Source: Nostoc sphaeroides (GTDB taxonomy: Bacteria; Cyanobacteriota; Cyanobacteriia; Cyanobacteriales; Nostocaceae). Taken from it: 64,000 nt of DNA. How positions within the stretch are numbered: position 1 is the stretch's first letter; each line of letters starts with the position of its first letter. Below, one piece after another: positions 33,745 through 42,114 of this stretch. Location: the NCBI RefSeq assembly GCF_003443655.1, contig NZ_CP031941.1, positions 739,501-803,500 on the forward strand, given 5' to 3'. The position numbers and the translations under genes were made by a program. Under the pieces are notes generated by a model. It saw only the letters and a list, made by a program, of their open reading frames with translations, was not told where the DNA came from and made no database searches.

Positions 33745-35799
33745 TCACGCCCTCACCTGACTTTTCTCTACTTGCTGCAATAAATGCTCTACATTTTCTG
33801 CTGGTGCAAGACACTTCAAACCTTGGCAAACTAACCCAATGCTTCCCTCTGGTAAATCAGATGTTACGGTAAACACAGCCGTTGGTAAAAACTTGGGGAT
33901 CAGAGAGTTTATTTGCTCAGTGGTGCTGCGAATCAAGGTAGAATTACGATACCAATCCAAAGCTGTAAATAAACTAGGACAAGCTTGAGGAGCGCGATGC
34001 ATGACACTCTTAAAAGCTTTCAAACCAAGTTCCGCTAAATCCAAATAATCTAGATTATCGGTGAGTAAAGCGAGACGGACAAGATTAGCGATCGCAATTC
34101 CATTCGCTGATGGTGTAGCATTATCAACGTAACTGCGCTCTCTGACAATTAAATCTTGACTAGAATCACTCGATGTGTTATAGTAACCACCTAATTCGAC
34201 ACTCCAGAGAAATTCGTTGAATTCATCTTGGATAGCGATCGCTTTTTCTAACCATTGCTTATGCTCAGGGTTGGAAGCTTGTAAATCCAGCAGAGCTTTA
34301 ATAAAAAAGGCGTAATCTTCAGACTGCGCTAAAACGGTTGGTTCTCCTTGATAGTTGAGTCGCTGAAAACGCCCATCGACAAACTGATTTTCCCAGATAA
34401 AATTTGCTGCTCTTGCTGCTAATTCCAGATATAACGGTTCTTGGAAAACCCCAGCAGCTTTAGCCAGTCCAGAAATCATCAAGCTATTCCAAGCAACAAT
34501 CATCTTCGTATCTGTCACCGAAGGAATGCGACCTGGCCAGTTAGTGGTTTTTGCTTCCTGGTTGTTACGAGCCGGGGGAAAAGTTTCTAAAGACTCAGAA
34601 CTAACGCCATAACGAGCGGTAAACAGCTTGCTCAGAGCCGTTTCCACCGTTGCACTCAGTTGCCCAGAATAGCGTCTTTGCAAGACATTTCGTCCTTCAA
34701 AGTTGCCGTTAGGTGTCACCGTAAACTGTTCTAATTCCGTTAATTCTTCAGGTGTTAACAGTTGTTGTAGTTCGCCGTAACTCCAGACGTAAAAGGCTCC
34801 TTCTTCTGGTTCTACTGCCGTGGGATCAATGAAGCTGTCGGCATCTTGAGCAGCATAGAAGTAACCTTCAGGCGCGGTCATTTCTCGCTTTAGCCATTGT
34901 ACAGTACCAGCAACTGCTCTTTCAAAGGCTGCTTCTTGTACTCCTGCACTCCATAAAGAAGCTATATACTCCACAATCTGTCCATTGTCGTAGAGCATCT
35001 TTTCAAAGTGGGGTACTGTCCAAGTAGCGTCAACAGTATAGCGATGAAAGCCACCGCCCACATGGTCGTAAATACCTCCCAGCGCTAAGTCTAATCCGCG
35101 TTGGGTACAAACTTGCTTGCCATCATAGCGAGATTCAAAATTAAATCGAGTTCCCCGCAGTGCTAATTCCGCGTATGGAATCATCGGAAAACTATTGCCA
35201 GATTGACTAGGAGTAATTACAGCTGTGCTGGTTTCCCAACCTTGGCGGAGTAATTCATGGTCTTCAAGCTCATCTGTTGTACCATCTTGCAACACCGCAG
35301 ACGTTAGCAGCGACTCAATAATTAAGGCTTTGCGTTGCTGTAATTCTGCTTTTTCGGTATCGTAATAACGGCGAAGAGCTTGCAACACCTGCAAAAATCC
35401 CGGACGACCATAACGCGGGTCTACAGGGAAATAAGTACCAGCATAAAACGGCACTAAATCTTCTGGGGAAAGAAATACGTTTAAAGGCCAACCCCCTTGA
35501 CCACTCATCATCTGCAAAGCTTGCATATAGATGCTATCGAGGTCAGGTCTTTCTTCCCTGTCTACTTTGATGGGAAGATAATTAGCATTCATGTAGTGGG
35601 CGATCGCAATATCAGAAAAAGCCTCGCCTTCCATGACAGTACACCAGTGGCAACTAGAGTAGCCAATGGAGAGAAAAATCGGTTTATTTTGCGCCCTTGC
35701 AGTTGCAAGTGCTTCATCACACCAAGACCACCAATCAATCGGGTTTTCGGCGTGTTTGCGGAGATAGAGGCTCTTAGCTTCAGCAAGGCGATTGGTCAT
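33745..35799 (-). CDS. Thioredoxin-domain protein, YyaL/spermatogenesis-associated 20 family (DUF255)
   Basis: 684 residues from the MTNRLAEAKS start at 35799. The N-terminal thioredoxin-like domain (about 1-160) has GYSSCHWCTVMEGEAFS, with a CxxC active-site variant, and VDREERPDLD. The rest is an alpha/alpha toroid of the six-hairpin glycosidase type: GGIYDHVGGGFHRYTVDATW, PHFEKMLYDNGQ, AAQDADSF. The family (YyaL in Bacillus, SPATA20 in animals) is widespread but its reaction is not known. A cytoplasmic location is likely since no signal peptide is seen. It runs alone, with the second TnpB element upstream. Confidence 0.87.
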   Translation of the reverse strand: MTNRLAEAKSLYLRKHAENPIDWWSWCDEALATARAQNKPIFLSIGYSSCHWCTVMEGEAFSDIAIAHYMNANYLPIKVDREERPDLDSIYMQALQMMSGQGGWPLNVFLSPEDLVPFYAGTYFPVDPRYGRPGFLQVLQALRRYYDTEKAELQQRKALIIESLLTSAVLQDGTTDELEDHELLRQGWETSTAVITPSQSGNSFPMIPYAELALRGTRFNFESRYDGKQVCTQRGLDLALGGIYDHVGGGFHRYTVDATWTVPHFEKMLYDNGQIVEYIASLWSAGVQEAAFERAVAGTVQWLKREMTAPEGYFYAAQDADSFIDPTAVEPEEGAFYVWSYGELQQLLTPEELTELEQFTVTPNGNFEGRNVLQRRYSGQLSATVETALSKLFTARYGVSSESLETFPPARNNQEAKTTNWPGRIPSVTDTKMIVAWNSLMISGLAKAAGVFQEPLYLELAARAANFIWENQFVDGRFQRLNYQGEPTVLAQSEDYAFFIKALLDLQASNPEHKQWLEKAIAIQDEFNEFLWSVELGGYYNTSSDSSQDLIVRERSYVDNATPSANGIAIANLVRLALLTDNLDYLDLAELGLKAFKSVMHRAPQACPSLFTALDWYRNSTLIRSTTEQINSLIPKFLPTAVFTVTSDLPEGSIGLVCQGLKCLAPAENVEHLLQQVEKSQVRA

Positions 35800-35942
35800 G
35801 ATTAAATGCAAATAGTTGCCTTCTTTGCTCAGTCTATCCTCTTCTCAAGAGTCTTAGGCTAGACGGCTATATAGATAAGCAAGAAATCCTACGAGCGAAT
35901 TATCTCTTGGGTAAGAGGTCGTAGTGCATATCTGTAAGCTAA

Positions 35943-35963
35943 CCCCAGCCCTAAAGGGCGGGG
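35943..35963 (-). ncRNA. Right-end hairpin of the second TnpB element (candidate omega RNA)
   Basis: CCCCaGCCCT (35943-35952) pairs with AGGGCGGGG (35955-35963), a compact stem overlapping the tnpB stop codon at 35951. A stem that overlaps the tnpB 3' end is the known layout of the omega RNA in these elements. Confidence 0.5.
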
Positions 35964-37120
35964 CTTTGTAGTAGCCCTGAGCTATCTGTGCTGAGATTAC
36001 AACACAAATAACCCGAACCTCCGGGCAAGCTTACAGATTGCCCCAATAAAGAAATCATTTTTGCACCATTCAAATCAGCATCACCATGCCATTTGCAGTT
36101 ACCACACTTGAAGCGTTTATCCGACCTCAGCCCAATGTGCAAACATTGGTGGCAGGTTTGGCTTGTATATGCTGGAGGCACTGCAATCACCTCAACTCCT
36201 TCTTTGATACCCTTGTACTCAAGGAAGCATCGCAATTGATAAAACGACCAAGAATTAGACCGTCTGCGCTCAACTTTACTTCTAGGTTGAGTATTAGTGC
36301 GCTCTCTAATCCCAGTCAAGTTTTCAATAGCGACAATCGCTTTGGCGTTTTTGGCCTGTTGAATAACCGCAACGCTGATTTGATGGTTGAGCCATTGCTG
36401 AAATCTTCTCTCACGCCCCGACAACCGTTGCAAAATCTGCCTCGCACGACGGCGAGTAGACCTTGTGCCTATGATAGCTTTTTGTTGGAGAGAAGCTCTA
36501 GTTTTGGCGTATCTATCTCGAACCTCGTCTATTTGTTTTCCGTCCCACTTGTCCCCATTGCTAGTTACGGCTATGTCCCTACGCCCAAAATCCACACCAA
36601 TAACATTGGTTGGTTTAAGTGGCTCAGGAACTTCATCCTTAGTTTGAATATGAATGTAGTAGGAACCATCCCGATGTTTGCACAACTGTGCCGATGTTGG
36701 TTTTCTACCTTTGAGTTTACCTTGCTGGTAGTTTCCCACATCCAATTTGATATGCTCCCTGCCTTCAGACAATGTAAGGCTTACAGTCCAATCTTTCTCT
36801 CTAAAAGCAAAAATCCTAGCATCGTAATCAGCGCTAGTTGGTTTAAAAATCAAGACTGGCTTATTCTTCTGTTTAGCAGTTTTGCGGTTAGCTCCTACTC
36901 TGGCACAAGCCCTGACTGCCAAATTAGCAGACAACCCAAACATCGAGCGCAAGTCTTGATAGACCATATTCTGAATGGTCGTTTTACTTGTTATCTGGGG
37001 TTTAACTTGCTGATTAGCATAGTTGCAAGCATCCGCAAACGCTTTCAATGTCGTCTCGATTTGAGCGATTTGTTCAGATGTGGGATTAAGCTTGCAAACC
37101 AGTGTCAGTACTTGTTCCAT
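35951..37120 (-). CDS. tnpB: TnpB-type RNA-guided endonuclease (IS200/IS605-like element), second copy family
   Basis: Start at 37120 (MEQVLTLVCKLNPTSEQIAQ); the longer reading crosses the left-end hairpins and is not protein-like. 389 residues. The RuvC acidic residues are present: Asp in VIGVDFGRRDIAV, Glu in AIVAIENLTGI, Asp in HGDADLNGAKMI. The zinc ribbon is complete: TCHQCLHIG and KCGNCKWHG. So it looks intact and is a different subfamily from the TnpB at 8908 (less than about 25% of visible blocks agree). It acts with an omega RNA from the right end. No tnpA is adjacent. The extreme C-terminus (LLQSPAL) is read through the right-end hairpin. Confidence 0.9.
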   Translation of the reverse strand: MEQVLTLVCKLNPTSEQIAQIETTLKAFADACNYANQQVKPQITSKTTIQNMVYQDLRSMFGLSANLAVRACARVGANRKTAKQKNKPVLIFKPTSADYDARIFAFREKDWTVSLTLSEGREHIKLDVGNYQQGKLKGRKPTSAQLCKHRDGSYYIHIQTKDEVPEPLKPTNVIGVDFGRRDIAVTSNGDKWDGKQIDEVRDRYAKTRASLQQKAIIGTRSTRRRARQILQRLSGRERRFQQWLNHQISVAVIQQAKNAKAIVAIENLTGIRERTNTQPRSKVERRRSNSWSFYQLRCFLEYKGIKEGVEVIAVPPAYTSQTCHQCLHIGLRSDKRFKCGNCKWHGDADLNGAKMISLLGQSVSLPGGSGYLCCNLSTDSSGLLQSPAL

Positions 37121-37159
37121 AAGTACGATTATATCACAGGTGACGAATATTTTTTGAAA

Positions 37160-37206
37160 GGCGAATAAATTCGCCTGCGCCTTACCCCCACGGATAAATC
37201 CGGGGG
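37160..37206 (-). repeat. Left-end hairpins of the second TnpB element
   Basis: Two perfect or near-perfect stems lie just upstream of tnpB: GGCGAATaaATTCGCC (37160-37175) and CCCC-CA-CGGATaaATCCGGGGG (37185-37206). Subterminal hairpins are the recognition sites of HUH transposases in IS200/IS605 elements. The element end is probably within about 20 bp beyond 37206. Confidence 0.55.
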
Positions 37207-37334
37207 CTTCCACGGCGCGAGGAGCTTGGTGATAAGCTGTTGCGCCTTTAATTTGCACTAATATTTTTTCAACATGGTTGTGGGGTGGGCAACATGAGCG
37301 CCCTGATTGTGCAAGTTGTATACATAACAGCTTA

Positions 37335-37665
37335 TTGCTGACCAAATAATTACTAATTCGTAATTCGTAATTCGTATTTAAAGATACAGAACAACTAACT
37401 AAAGTTTATGGAGACAAATAAATTTATTCCTTATTTCAGAGCCTGACAATTCAGGTCATCTGGAAAACCTCACTTCTATTTCTCTCATCCTTTAAGGAGA
37501 GAGACTTTGAATTTCCCCCTTATCGCTACGTGTTAGGCGTTAGGGGGTTAGGTTTTTCGTGGACTTTTCCACATAACCTGAATTGTCAGATTTCAGAGCA
37601 AGCGACTTCAGTCATGGGGTGATAATTACGAATTACGAATTATAAATTACGAATTATTTTGACAC
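37335..37665. repeat. AATTCGTAATT-family repeat carrying a nested MITE
   Basis: Left part starts ACCAAATAATTACTAATTCG with three AATTCGT units. Right part ends TTACGAATTATTTTGAC at about 37662. The two halves of the sequence seen intact at 33619-33735 are here separated by the MITE 37443-37589. Confidence 0.7.
37443..37589. mobile_element. MITE, CTGACAATTCAG family, copy A (10-bp duplication)
   Basis: 147 bp with ends CTGACAATTCAGG (37443-37455) and CCTGAATTGTCAG (37577-37589), and subterminal TGGAAAA/TTTTCCA. ATTTCAGAGC flanks it on both sides (37433-37442 and 37590-37599), a perfect 10-bp target duplication. The interior resembles copy B at 41928-42068 (CTCACTTCTATTTCTCTCATC shared). No ORF. 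Confidence 0.85.
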
Positions 37666-37687
37666 CTATGCAATTTGTGAAAAATTC

Positions 37688-37843
37688 TTACTGAAAAGAT
37701 CGCAAAAGTAAACTAACAATATTTGGTGGCGTTTCTCGCACAGGTGATGCTGTCTTTGACTGAATTAAACTATTTGGGCTAAGTCCTGCTATCAGATGGA
37801 GCAAGAAGGTGATGATGGCGGCTTGTATAAGTTTTTCCAGCAT
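37688..37843 (-). CDS. Possible small membrane protein (51 residues)
   Basis: Read from ATG at 37843: MLEKLIQAAIITFLLHLIAG, then a polar C-terminus ending LLRSFQ. One hydrophobic helix (about residues 5-22). A GAGAG ribosome-like site lies about 6 bp upstream. The rest of the region 37666-38308 shows no other gene. I do not recognise a family, and it could be a chance ORF. Confidence 0.33.
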   Translation of the reverse strand: MLEKLIQAAIITFLLHLIAGLSPNSLIQSKTASPVRETPPNIVSLLLRSFQ

Positions 37844-38308
37844 GGCACGTCTCTCTGAATGGATAGCATTTCAAGTATGACTGGTTATTCTAAATACATT
37901 TAGTTTGAGCAACTTACTGAATGTAACAAAAATAATTTGATATTTGCCGAGGGAAATCCTAAAAAAATGTTTAAATTGTTACAGGATTAACATAATTCCC
38001 TAAGCAAATCTGATTTTGGTTATCGGTCTAATCACCACATCGCCAAGTTGTCCAGCAAATGCCGAGATATGAGGTTGGCGATGATTGGAGTTTTTTGATT
38101 TGGTCTTCATGGGATATTCTCTTAGACACCTTTTGCGGTTAAAAAGTGCCCTTGGGGGTTGAATTTATCGCCAAATCATCTTTTGTACTCTTTTTGGGCG
38201 AGAGAAAACGAGAAAGGTTTGATTATCTGCTTGAGAACAGTAGAGATAAACCCCAGTTTCGTGCTGTCACCGATAAAATGTATTTAAAGTAGCCACAAAC
38301 ACGCTTCC
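37844..38308. other. Intergenic region upstream of clpP
   Basis: About 460 bp with no other supported gene, rich in AT near 37900-38000. It should carry the clpP promoter. No clear -35/-10 pair was selected. Confidence 0.35.
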
Positions 38309-38920
38309 ATGATTCCTATCGTTATTGAACAATCGGGCCGAGGCGAACGCGCCTTTGACATCTACTCACGGCTGTTGCGTGAGCGCATCATCTTTTTGGG
38401 ACAACAAGTTGACAACAACATTGCTAACTTGATTGTTGCCCAACTGCTGTATTTGGATGCCGAAGACTCGGAGAAAGACATTTATATGTACATCAATTCT
38501 CCCGGTGGTTCGGTGACGGCTGGTATGGGCATTTTTGACACTATGAAACATATTCGCCCTGATGTCTGTACAATTTGTACCGGATTGGCGGCGAGTATGG
38601 GGGCTTTCCTCCTCAGTGCTGGTGCTAAGGGTAAGCGGATGAGTTTACCCCATTCTCGGATTATGATTCATCAACCTCTAGGCGGCGCTCAAGGACAGGC
38701 GACTGATATTGAAATTCAGGCGCGGGAAATTCTGTACCACAAGCGGCGGCTAAACGACTATTTAGCTGAACATACAGGTCAACCAATTGAGCGGATTGCT
38801 GAAGATACTGAACGTGACTTCTTCATGTCACCAGAGGAAGCCAGGGAATACGGTTTGATTGACCAAGTGATTGACCGTCACGCTGCTGGTAGCCGCCCAG
38901 CAATTGCTGTTCTTAATTAA
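38309..38920 (+). CDS. clpP: ATP-dependent Clp protease proteolytic subunit
   Basis: 203 residues, self-compartmentalised serine protease of the Clp system. The catalytic triad is complete: Ser in [13 protein letters not shown] (about residue 96), His in [12 protein letters not shown] (about 121), Asp in [10 protein letters not shown] (about 172). Cyanobacteria have several ClpP paralogues plus ClpR, and this one has all three residues so is an active ClpP. It would pair with ClpC or ClpX to degrade misfolded or regulatory proteins. A strong terminator follows the stop. The start [19 protein letters not shown] is the family's usual N-terminus. Confidence 0.96.
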   Translation: MIPIVIEQSGRGERAFDIYSRLLRERIIFLGQQVDNNIANLIVAQLLYLDAEDSEKDIYMYINSPGGSVTAGMGIFDTMKHIRPDVCTICTGLAASMGAFLLSAGAKGKRMSLPHSRIMIHQPLGGAQGQATDIEIQAREILYHKRRLNDYLAEHTGQPIERIAEDTERDFFMSPEEAREYGLIDQVIDRHAAGSRPAIAVLN

Positions 38921-38971
38921 TAGTCGCGATCGGTAAATGGTGATTTACCACATTTAATTCTCTTAACCCCT

Positions 38972-39011
38972 AAAAATAACCCCTTTTCAGTTATGAAGAG
39001 GGGTTATTTTT
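38972..39011 (+). terminator. Rho-independent terminator of clpP
   Basis: AAAAATAACCCC (from 38972) pairs with GGGGTTATTTTT (to 39011) around a loop of about 14 nt, ending in a T run. It begins 52 bp after the clpP stop. Confidence 0.75.
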
Positions 39012-39080
39012 GGAATGGGTGGTTATTAATTATCAATTATGAATCAATACGCTTGGGTTAGAGCCAAAAACCTTAAACTG

Positions 39081-39157
39081 CGTAGGTTGGGTTGAGGAAC
39101 GAAACCCAACATTTATCAGAATTTGTTGGGTAACACTAAAGTTCAACCCAACCTACG
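39081..39157. repeat. GTAGGTTGGGTT inverted-repeat element
   Basis: Ends CGTAGGTTGGGTTGA (39081-39095) and TCAACCCAACCTACG (39143-39157) are exact inverse copies of 15 bp enclosing 47 bp. It is a common cyanobacterial dispersed repeat with no ORF. Confidence 0.7.
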
Positions 39158-39241
39158 ATTATCCTTAACTGAACTGTATTGAATTATGAATTAGTTTGAC
39201 TTTTGACTTCCGCTTTGCGGTACTAGTAGATTGGGAATCCC

Positions 39242-39952
39242 TTAAAATACTTGCATTATTACCCACACTGCTCCCGCAGCTACTAGAGGTACGCTGAGGT
39301 TATCTGTGCCGTGGGGTGAAACTGCCTCTGCTAGGGTGGCGAAAGTAGCAGTTATTACCGCCGTCAATAAGGCCCATGCCAAACTAAAAGATTTTGCTAG
39401 GGGACTCAGTGACGAACCAGGTAGCAGCAACAGCACTAAGAAAATTACTACTGTACTCGCCACAAACATTGCTGCTGAACCTTCCCAGGAACGTACAGAA
39501 TTTCCCACTTGGTATTTATGCTGCCCGAAGCGTCTACCGATTAATGCTGCTAGTGCATCACCCCAAGTCATTGCCATTATCCCAGCTACTGCGATCGCAA
39601 CGCTATCTACTGGCCCATCTGGTCGCCATAGTAGCCCGAAAAGCAGCGTCACTGAAATAGCGAAATAAACTGTACCAGGGGAGCTATCCTGGGTATCCAT
39701 TGCGCCAATGATTCGGTAGCGGTAAAACAGGTAGTTGAGTCCGATAAAGGTAGCAAAAGGTATAATTCCGATTTCCCAGTGCTTAAACAGTAGCAGGACA
39801 CCAAAAACCCACATCCCTGCACCAATATGGATTACCTTGCGGGTCAAATCCGGCTTTACGCCAAGCAGCCTACGCAGTCCCTCGCCAATAACGAGCAGAC
39901 CAATAGCATAAACATAAGAAATTCCTAGTCCGATAAAATCATTGTTAGTCAT
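39242..39952 (-). CDS. Phytol/polyprenol kinase-like CDP-archaeol-synthase-fold membrane protein (VTE5/VTE6-like)
   Basis: 236 residues with about six membrane helices. Family blocks: VGEGLRRLLGVKPDLTRKVIHIGAG (cited by GVKPDLTRKVIHIG), IMAMTWGDALAALIGRRFG and SWEGSAAMF. This is the dolichol/phytol/farnesol kinase group, which in cyanobacteria and plants phosphorylates phytol released from chlorophyll, feeding tocopherol and chlorophyll recycling. Which step (phytol to phytyl-P or phytyl-P to phytyl-PP) cannot be told. It runs opposite to clpP and is separated from the next gene, a DUF3685 regulator on the same strand, by about 98 bp with TCATTTG repeats. Confidence 0.83.
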   Translation of the reverse strand: MTNNDFIGLGISYVYAIGLLVIGEGLRRLLGVKPDLTRKVIHIGAGMWVFGVLLLFKHWEIGIIPFATFIGLNYLFYRYRIIGAMDTQDSSPGTVYFAISVTLLFGLLWRPDGPVDSVAIAVAGIMAMTWGDALAALIGRRFGQHKYQVGNSVRSWEGSAAMFVASTVVIFLVLLLLPGSSLSPLAKSFSLAWALLTAVITATFATLAEAVSPHGTDNLSVPLVAAGAVWVIMQVF

Positions 39953-39975
39953 TTGTCATTTGTCATTTGTCATTC
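39950..39975. repeat. TCATTTG heptamer array
   Basis: Four consecutive GTCATTT units just upstream of the phytol-kinase-like start; one covers its ATG. Typical STRR. Confidence 0.75.
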
Positions 39976-40050
39976 GGAAAGAGGAGGCAGAAAGCAGAAG
40001 TTTTTTAATTTTTAATTTTTAATTTTTAATTGATTTCTCCCCCTGCCTCT

Positions 40051-41820
40051 TCACTTGGATCGATCGCTATTTCGTCTAAAGTTTTTTTCTATTAACGAAG
40101 CACTACCAATACCTTGAAGAATACCACGACCGATTAAACCTAAACCTCTACCAATTATTTGGGTGAGAATGAAGACTATACCGCTACCTACAAAAGCTAA
40201 TAGTGATTTTAAACGCGGTGCGATCGCATCACTAAATTCTAAAACCAATGTCACTACTAAAGGAATATTAGAAAATTTTACTAATTCCTGATTTCGAGGA
40301 GCATAAACTGAAGTAATGGCAATCCCACGAGGCGCAATTACAAATAGTTCGTAGCGACTTTCAAAAACTGCTTTTGGTTCATTTATATAATTTCTTAATC
40401 TATATTTCCACGATAAATCATTTCTAAATCGTTCAATCTCTCTTGTGGAAATCAATTGCCGTCCATAAAAATTTTGCTTAATCTCCTCTACATCTGCTAA
40501 AGAATTTAACAGTGGTTGCACTACCCCATTCGCTACCTGAATCAATAAGTTCTCTAAAATCATTAATGCTTGGGACTTGGCTTCCGCGCTGACTACTGGA
40601 TAGGAGGTATTATCAATGTTCAATTCTGTTTGAAACAGTAGATAGGAATATAACTCACAAACTAGCGGAATTTTATTAAGAATATCTCTTTGCACAACTT
40701 CTATGCTTGGTAATAAATAATTAAGAATTTCTATGTTTTGGTTTCCTACTTTTATCCGAGAAAACTTGCCAAAAAAATCTGTAATTGCTGCTTGCCATAG
40801 CTCGCGTAATAATCTCAGTCTGACCTCATATAATTCATTTATCTCTATTTGAGAAGTACGCAATTCATCCAACTGCCCAGCCAATTTTTGCAGTATAAGA
40901 TAAAGTAATTCCCGTTTTTTATCTTCACGAAATATATCAATTTCTAAAGGTATATTTGTGACATTTCGTAAAGGAAATTGAAGTTTGGTAACACAAGATG
41001 CAAATAATGCAGATTGTAGTGTTCCCGGACTAAGTAAAGGTGACATTTGCCTTTGTTGAATAGCACTACTCAACGAAGGAGTGATAGGCGGCTCATCAGC
41101 AACGGGAATATCTGATTGCTTTTCTTGTGATGAAACCAACAATCGATTTAGCAACCAACGAGCCGCTAGCAGTTCTCGCCGTTGTCCAGCTAGAATTGCT
41201 CGATCTAATACTGGTAGTCCGGGAACTTGTAATTGTGCTGTTACTGCCGCTAAGGTAGCTTCAATGTGAGCAATTCCTGACAAACGTAAATTATTTCGGA
41301 GTCTAAATAAAGGGAGTGGGGAGTGGGTAGAGACGCGATTAATCGCGTCTGTACTAGGGAGTGGGGAGTTAGGAGTTGTGATTGGTTGCGTGTCTTGGAA
41401 CCAATAGTCACCACCATCTGCAACTTCTTGCATGGCGGCGACTAATTCAGGAAGTGGTGTACCTTTGGGGCAGTAGCCATTAATACCAACAGATTTTGCA
41501 GCCAATAGCAGTCCTTGTTGTTGAATAGAACTGAGGAGCAAAATTGGCAGGTTGGGATATAAGGCTCTGAGTTGCCGACAGAATTGTAAACCTAGCTGTT
41601 GACTGGTGGTGGAGCGACCATTACCGAATTCCAAAACTACCAAATTTACCTGATTTGGGTCTTCTTGGGCAATTTCTGCTAAAATCTGCAAGGCAGCAGT
41701 ATCAGTTTCTATCACTCCTGTTACTTCCAGGCTAGGAATTGCTTCTAGAGCTACCCGTAATCCCAGACGAAAAATCGGGTCTTGGTCGATTAACAATAAT
41801 TTTATCCGGCGATCGCTCAT
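40051..41820 (-). CDS. Response regulator with REC domain and DUF3685
   Basis: 589 residues. The N-terminal receiver (about 1-130) begins RRIKLLLIDQDPIFRLGLRVAL and has the Asp phospho-site region (VVLEFGNG, where Asp is replaced by Glu, so phosphorylation is doubtful) and LLSSIQQQGLLLAAKSVGINGYCPKG. Residues about 180-589 are DUF3685, a cyanobacterial domain ending in two hydrophobic stretches (IAPRLKSLLAFVGSGIVF, IIGRGLGLIGRGIL) that suggest membrane association. Between the two parts the reading runs through a dispersed repeat: residues about 155-170 (STDAINRVSTHSPLP) come from a GACGCGATTAATCGCGTC palindrome and GAGTGGG units. No DNA-binding helix-turn-helix is visible. Function unknown. 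Confidence 0.82.
   Translation of the reverse strand: MSDRRIKLLLIDQDPIFRLGLRVALEAIPSLEVTGVIETDTAALQILAEIAQEDPNQVNLVVLEFGNGRSTTSQQLGLQFCRQLRALYPNLPILLLSSIQQQGLLLAAKSVGINGYCPKGTPLPELVAAMQEVADGGDYWFQDTQPITTPNSPLPSTDAINRVSTHSPLPLFRLRNNLRLSGIAHIEATLAAVTAQLQVPGLPVLDRAILAGQRRELLAARWLLNRLLVSSQEKQSDIPVADEPPITPSLSSAIQQRQMSPLLSPGTLQSALFASCVTKLQFPLRNVTNIPLEIDIFREDKKRELLYLILQKLAGQLDELRTSQIEINELYEVRLRLLRELWQAAITDFFGKFSRIKVGNQNIEILNYLLPSIEVVQRDILNKIPLVCELYSYLLFQTELNIDNTSYPVVSAEAKSQALMILENLLIQVANGVVQPLLNSLADVEEIKQNFYGRQLISTREIERFRNDLSWKYRLRNYINEPKAVFESRYELFVIAPRGIAITSVYAPRNQELVKFSNIPLVVTLVLEFSDAIAPRLKSLLAFVGSGIVFILTQIIGRGLGLIGRGILQGIGSASLIEKNFRRNSDRSK
41332..41349. repeat. GACGCGATTAATCGCGTC palindrome inside the DUF3685 gene
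   Basis: A perfect 18-bp copy of the dispersed palindrome, with flanking AGTGGGGAGT units characteristic of intergenic spacers. It is read in frame as DAINRV. Confidence 0.9.
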
Positions 41821-41927
41821 AGTCTACTCAGTTACACAAGCACTGTTTTTTACCAATCAGAAAACAACTCTGATACCAAACTTTGTCATTCCCATTGTTA
41901 CCTGTTTTCGCAAACTGATAAATCGAT

Positions 41928-42068
41928 CTGACAATTCAGCGGTATCTGGAAAACCTCACTTCTATTTCTCTCATCCTTTAAGGAGAGAGACTTTGAATTT
42001 TCCCACTTAGAGTGTCGGGAAGGGGATTAGGTTTTTGGTGGACTTTTCCACATAACCTGAATTGTCAG
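41928..42068. mobile_element. MITE, CTGACAATTCAG family, copy B (10-bp duplication)
   Basis: 141 bp with ends CTGACAATTCAGC (41928-41940) and CCTGAATTGTCAG (42056-42068). Flanks ATAAATCGAT (41918-41927) and ATAATTCGAT (42069-42078) match in 9 of 10 bases, supporting the 10-bp target duplication found for copy A. It lies 46 bp upstream of the NACHT gene and may carry its promoter. Confidence 0.85.
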
Positions 42069-42114
42069 ATAATTCGATCATAATTGCCTTATGCAGCCTT
42101 CACTGTGTAATTAA

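Noticed and set aside
36086..37168. 360-codon plus-strand open frame
   Set aside because: Antisense to the intact tnpB gene, with no ribosome site and no protein-like motifs.
39306..39668. Plus-strand ORFs opposite the phytol-kinase-like gene
   Set aside because: Antisense shadows; the minus-strand frame has clear family motifs and membrane helices.
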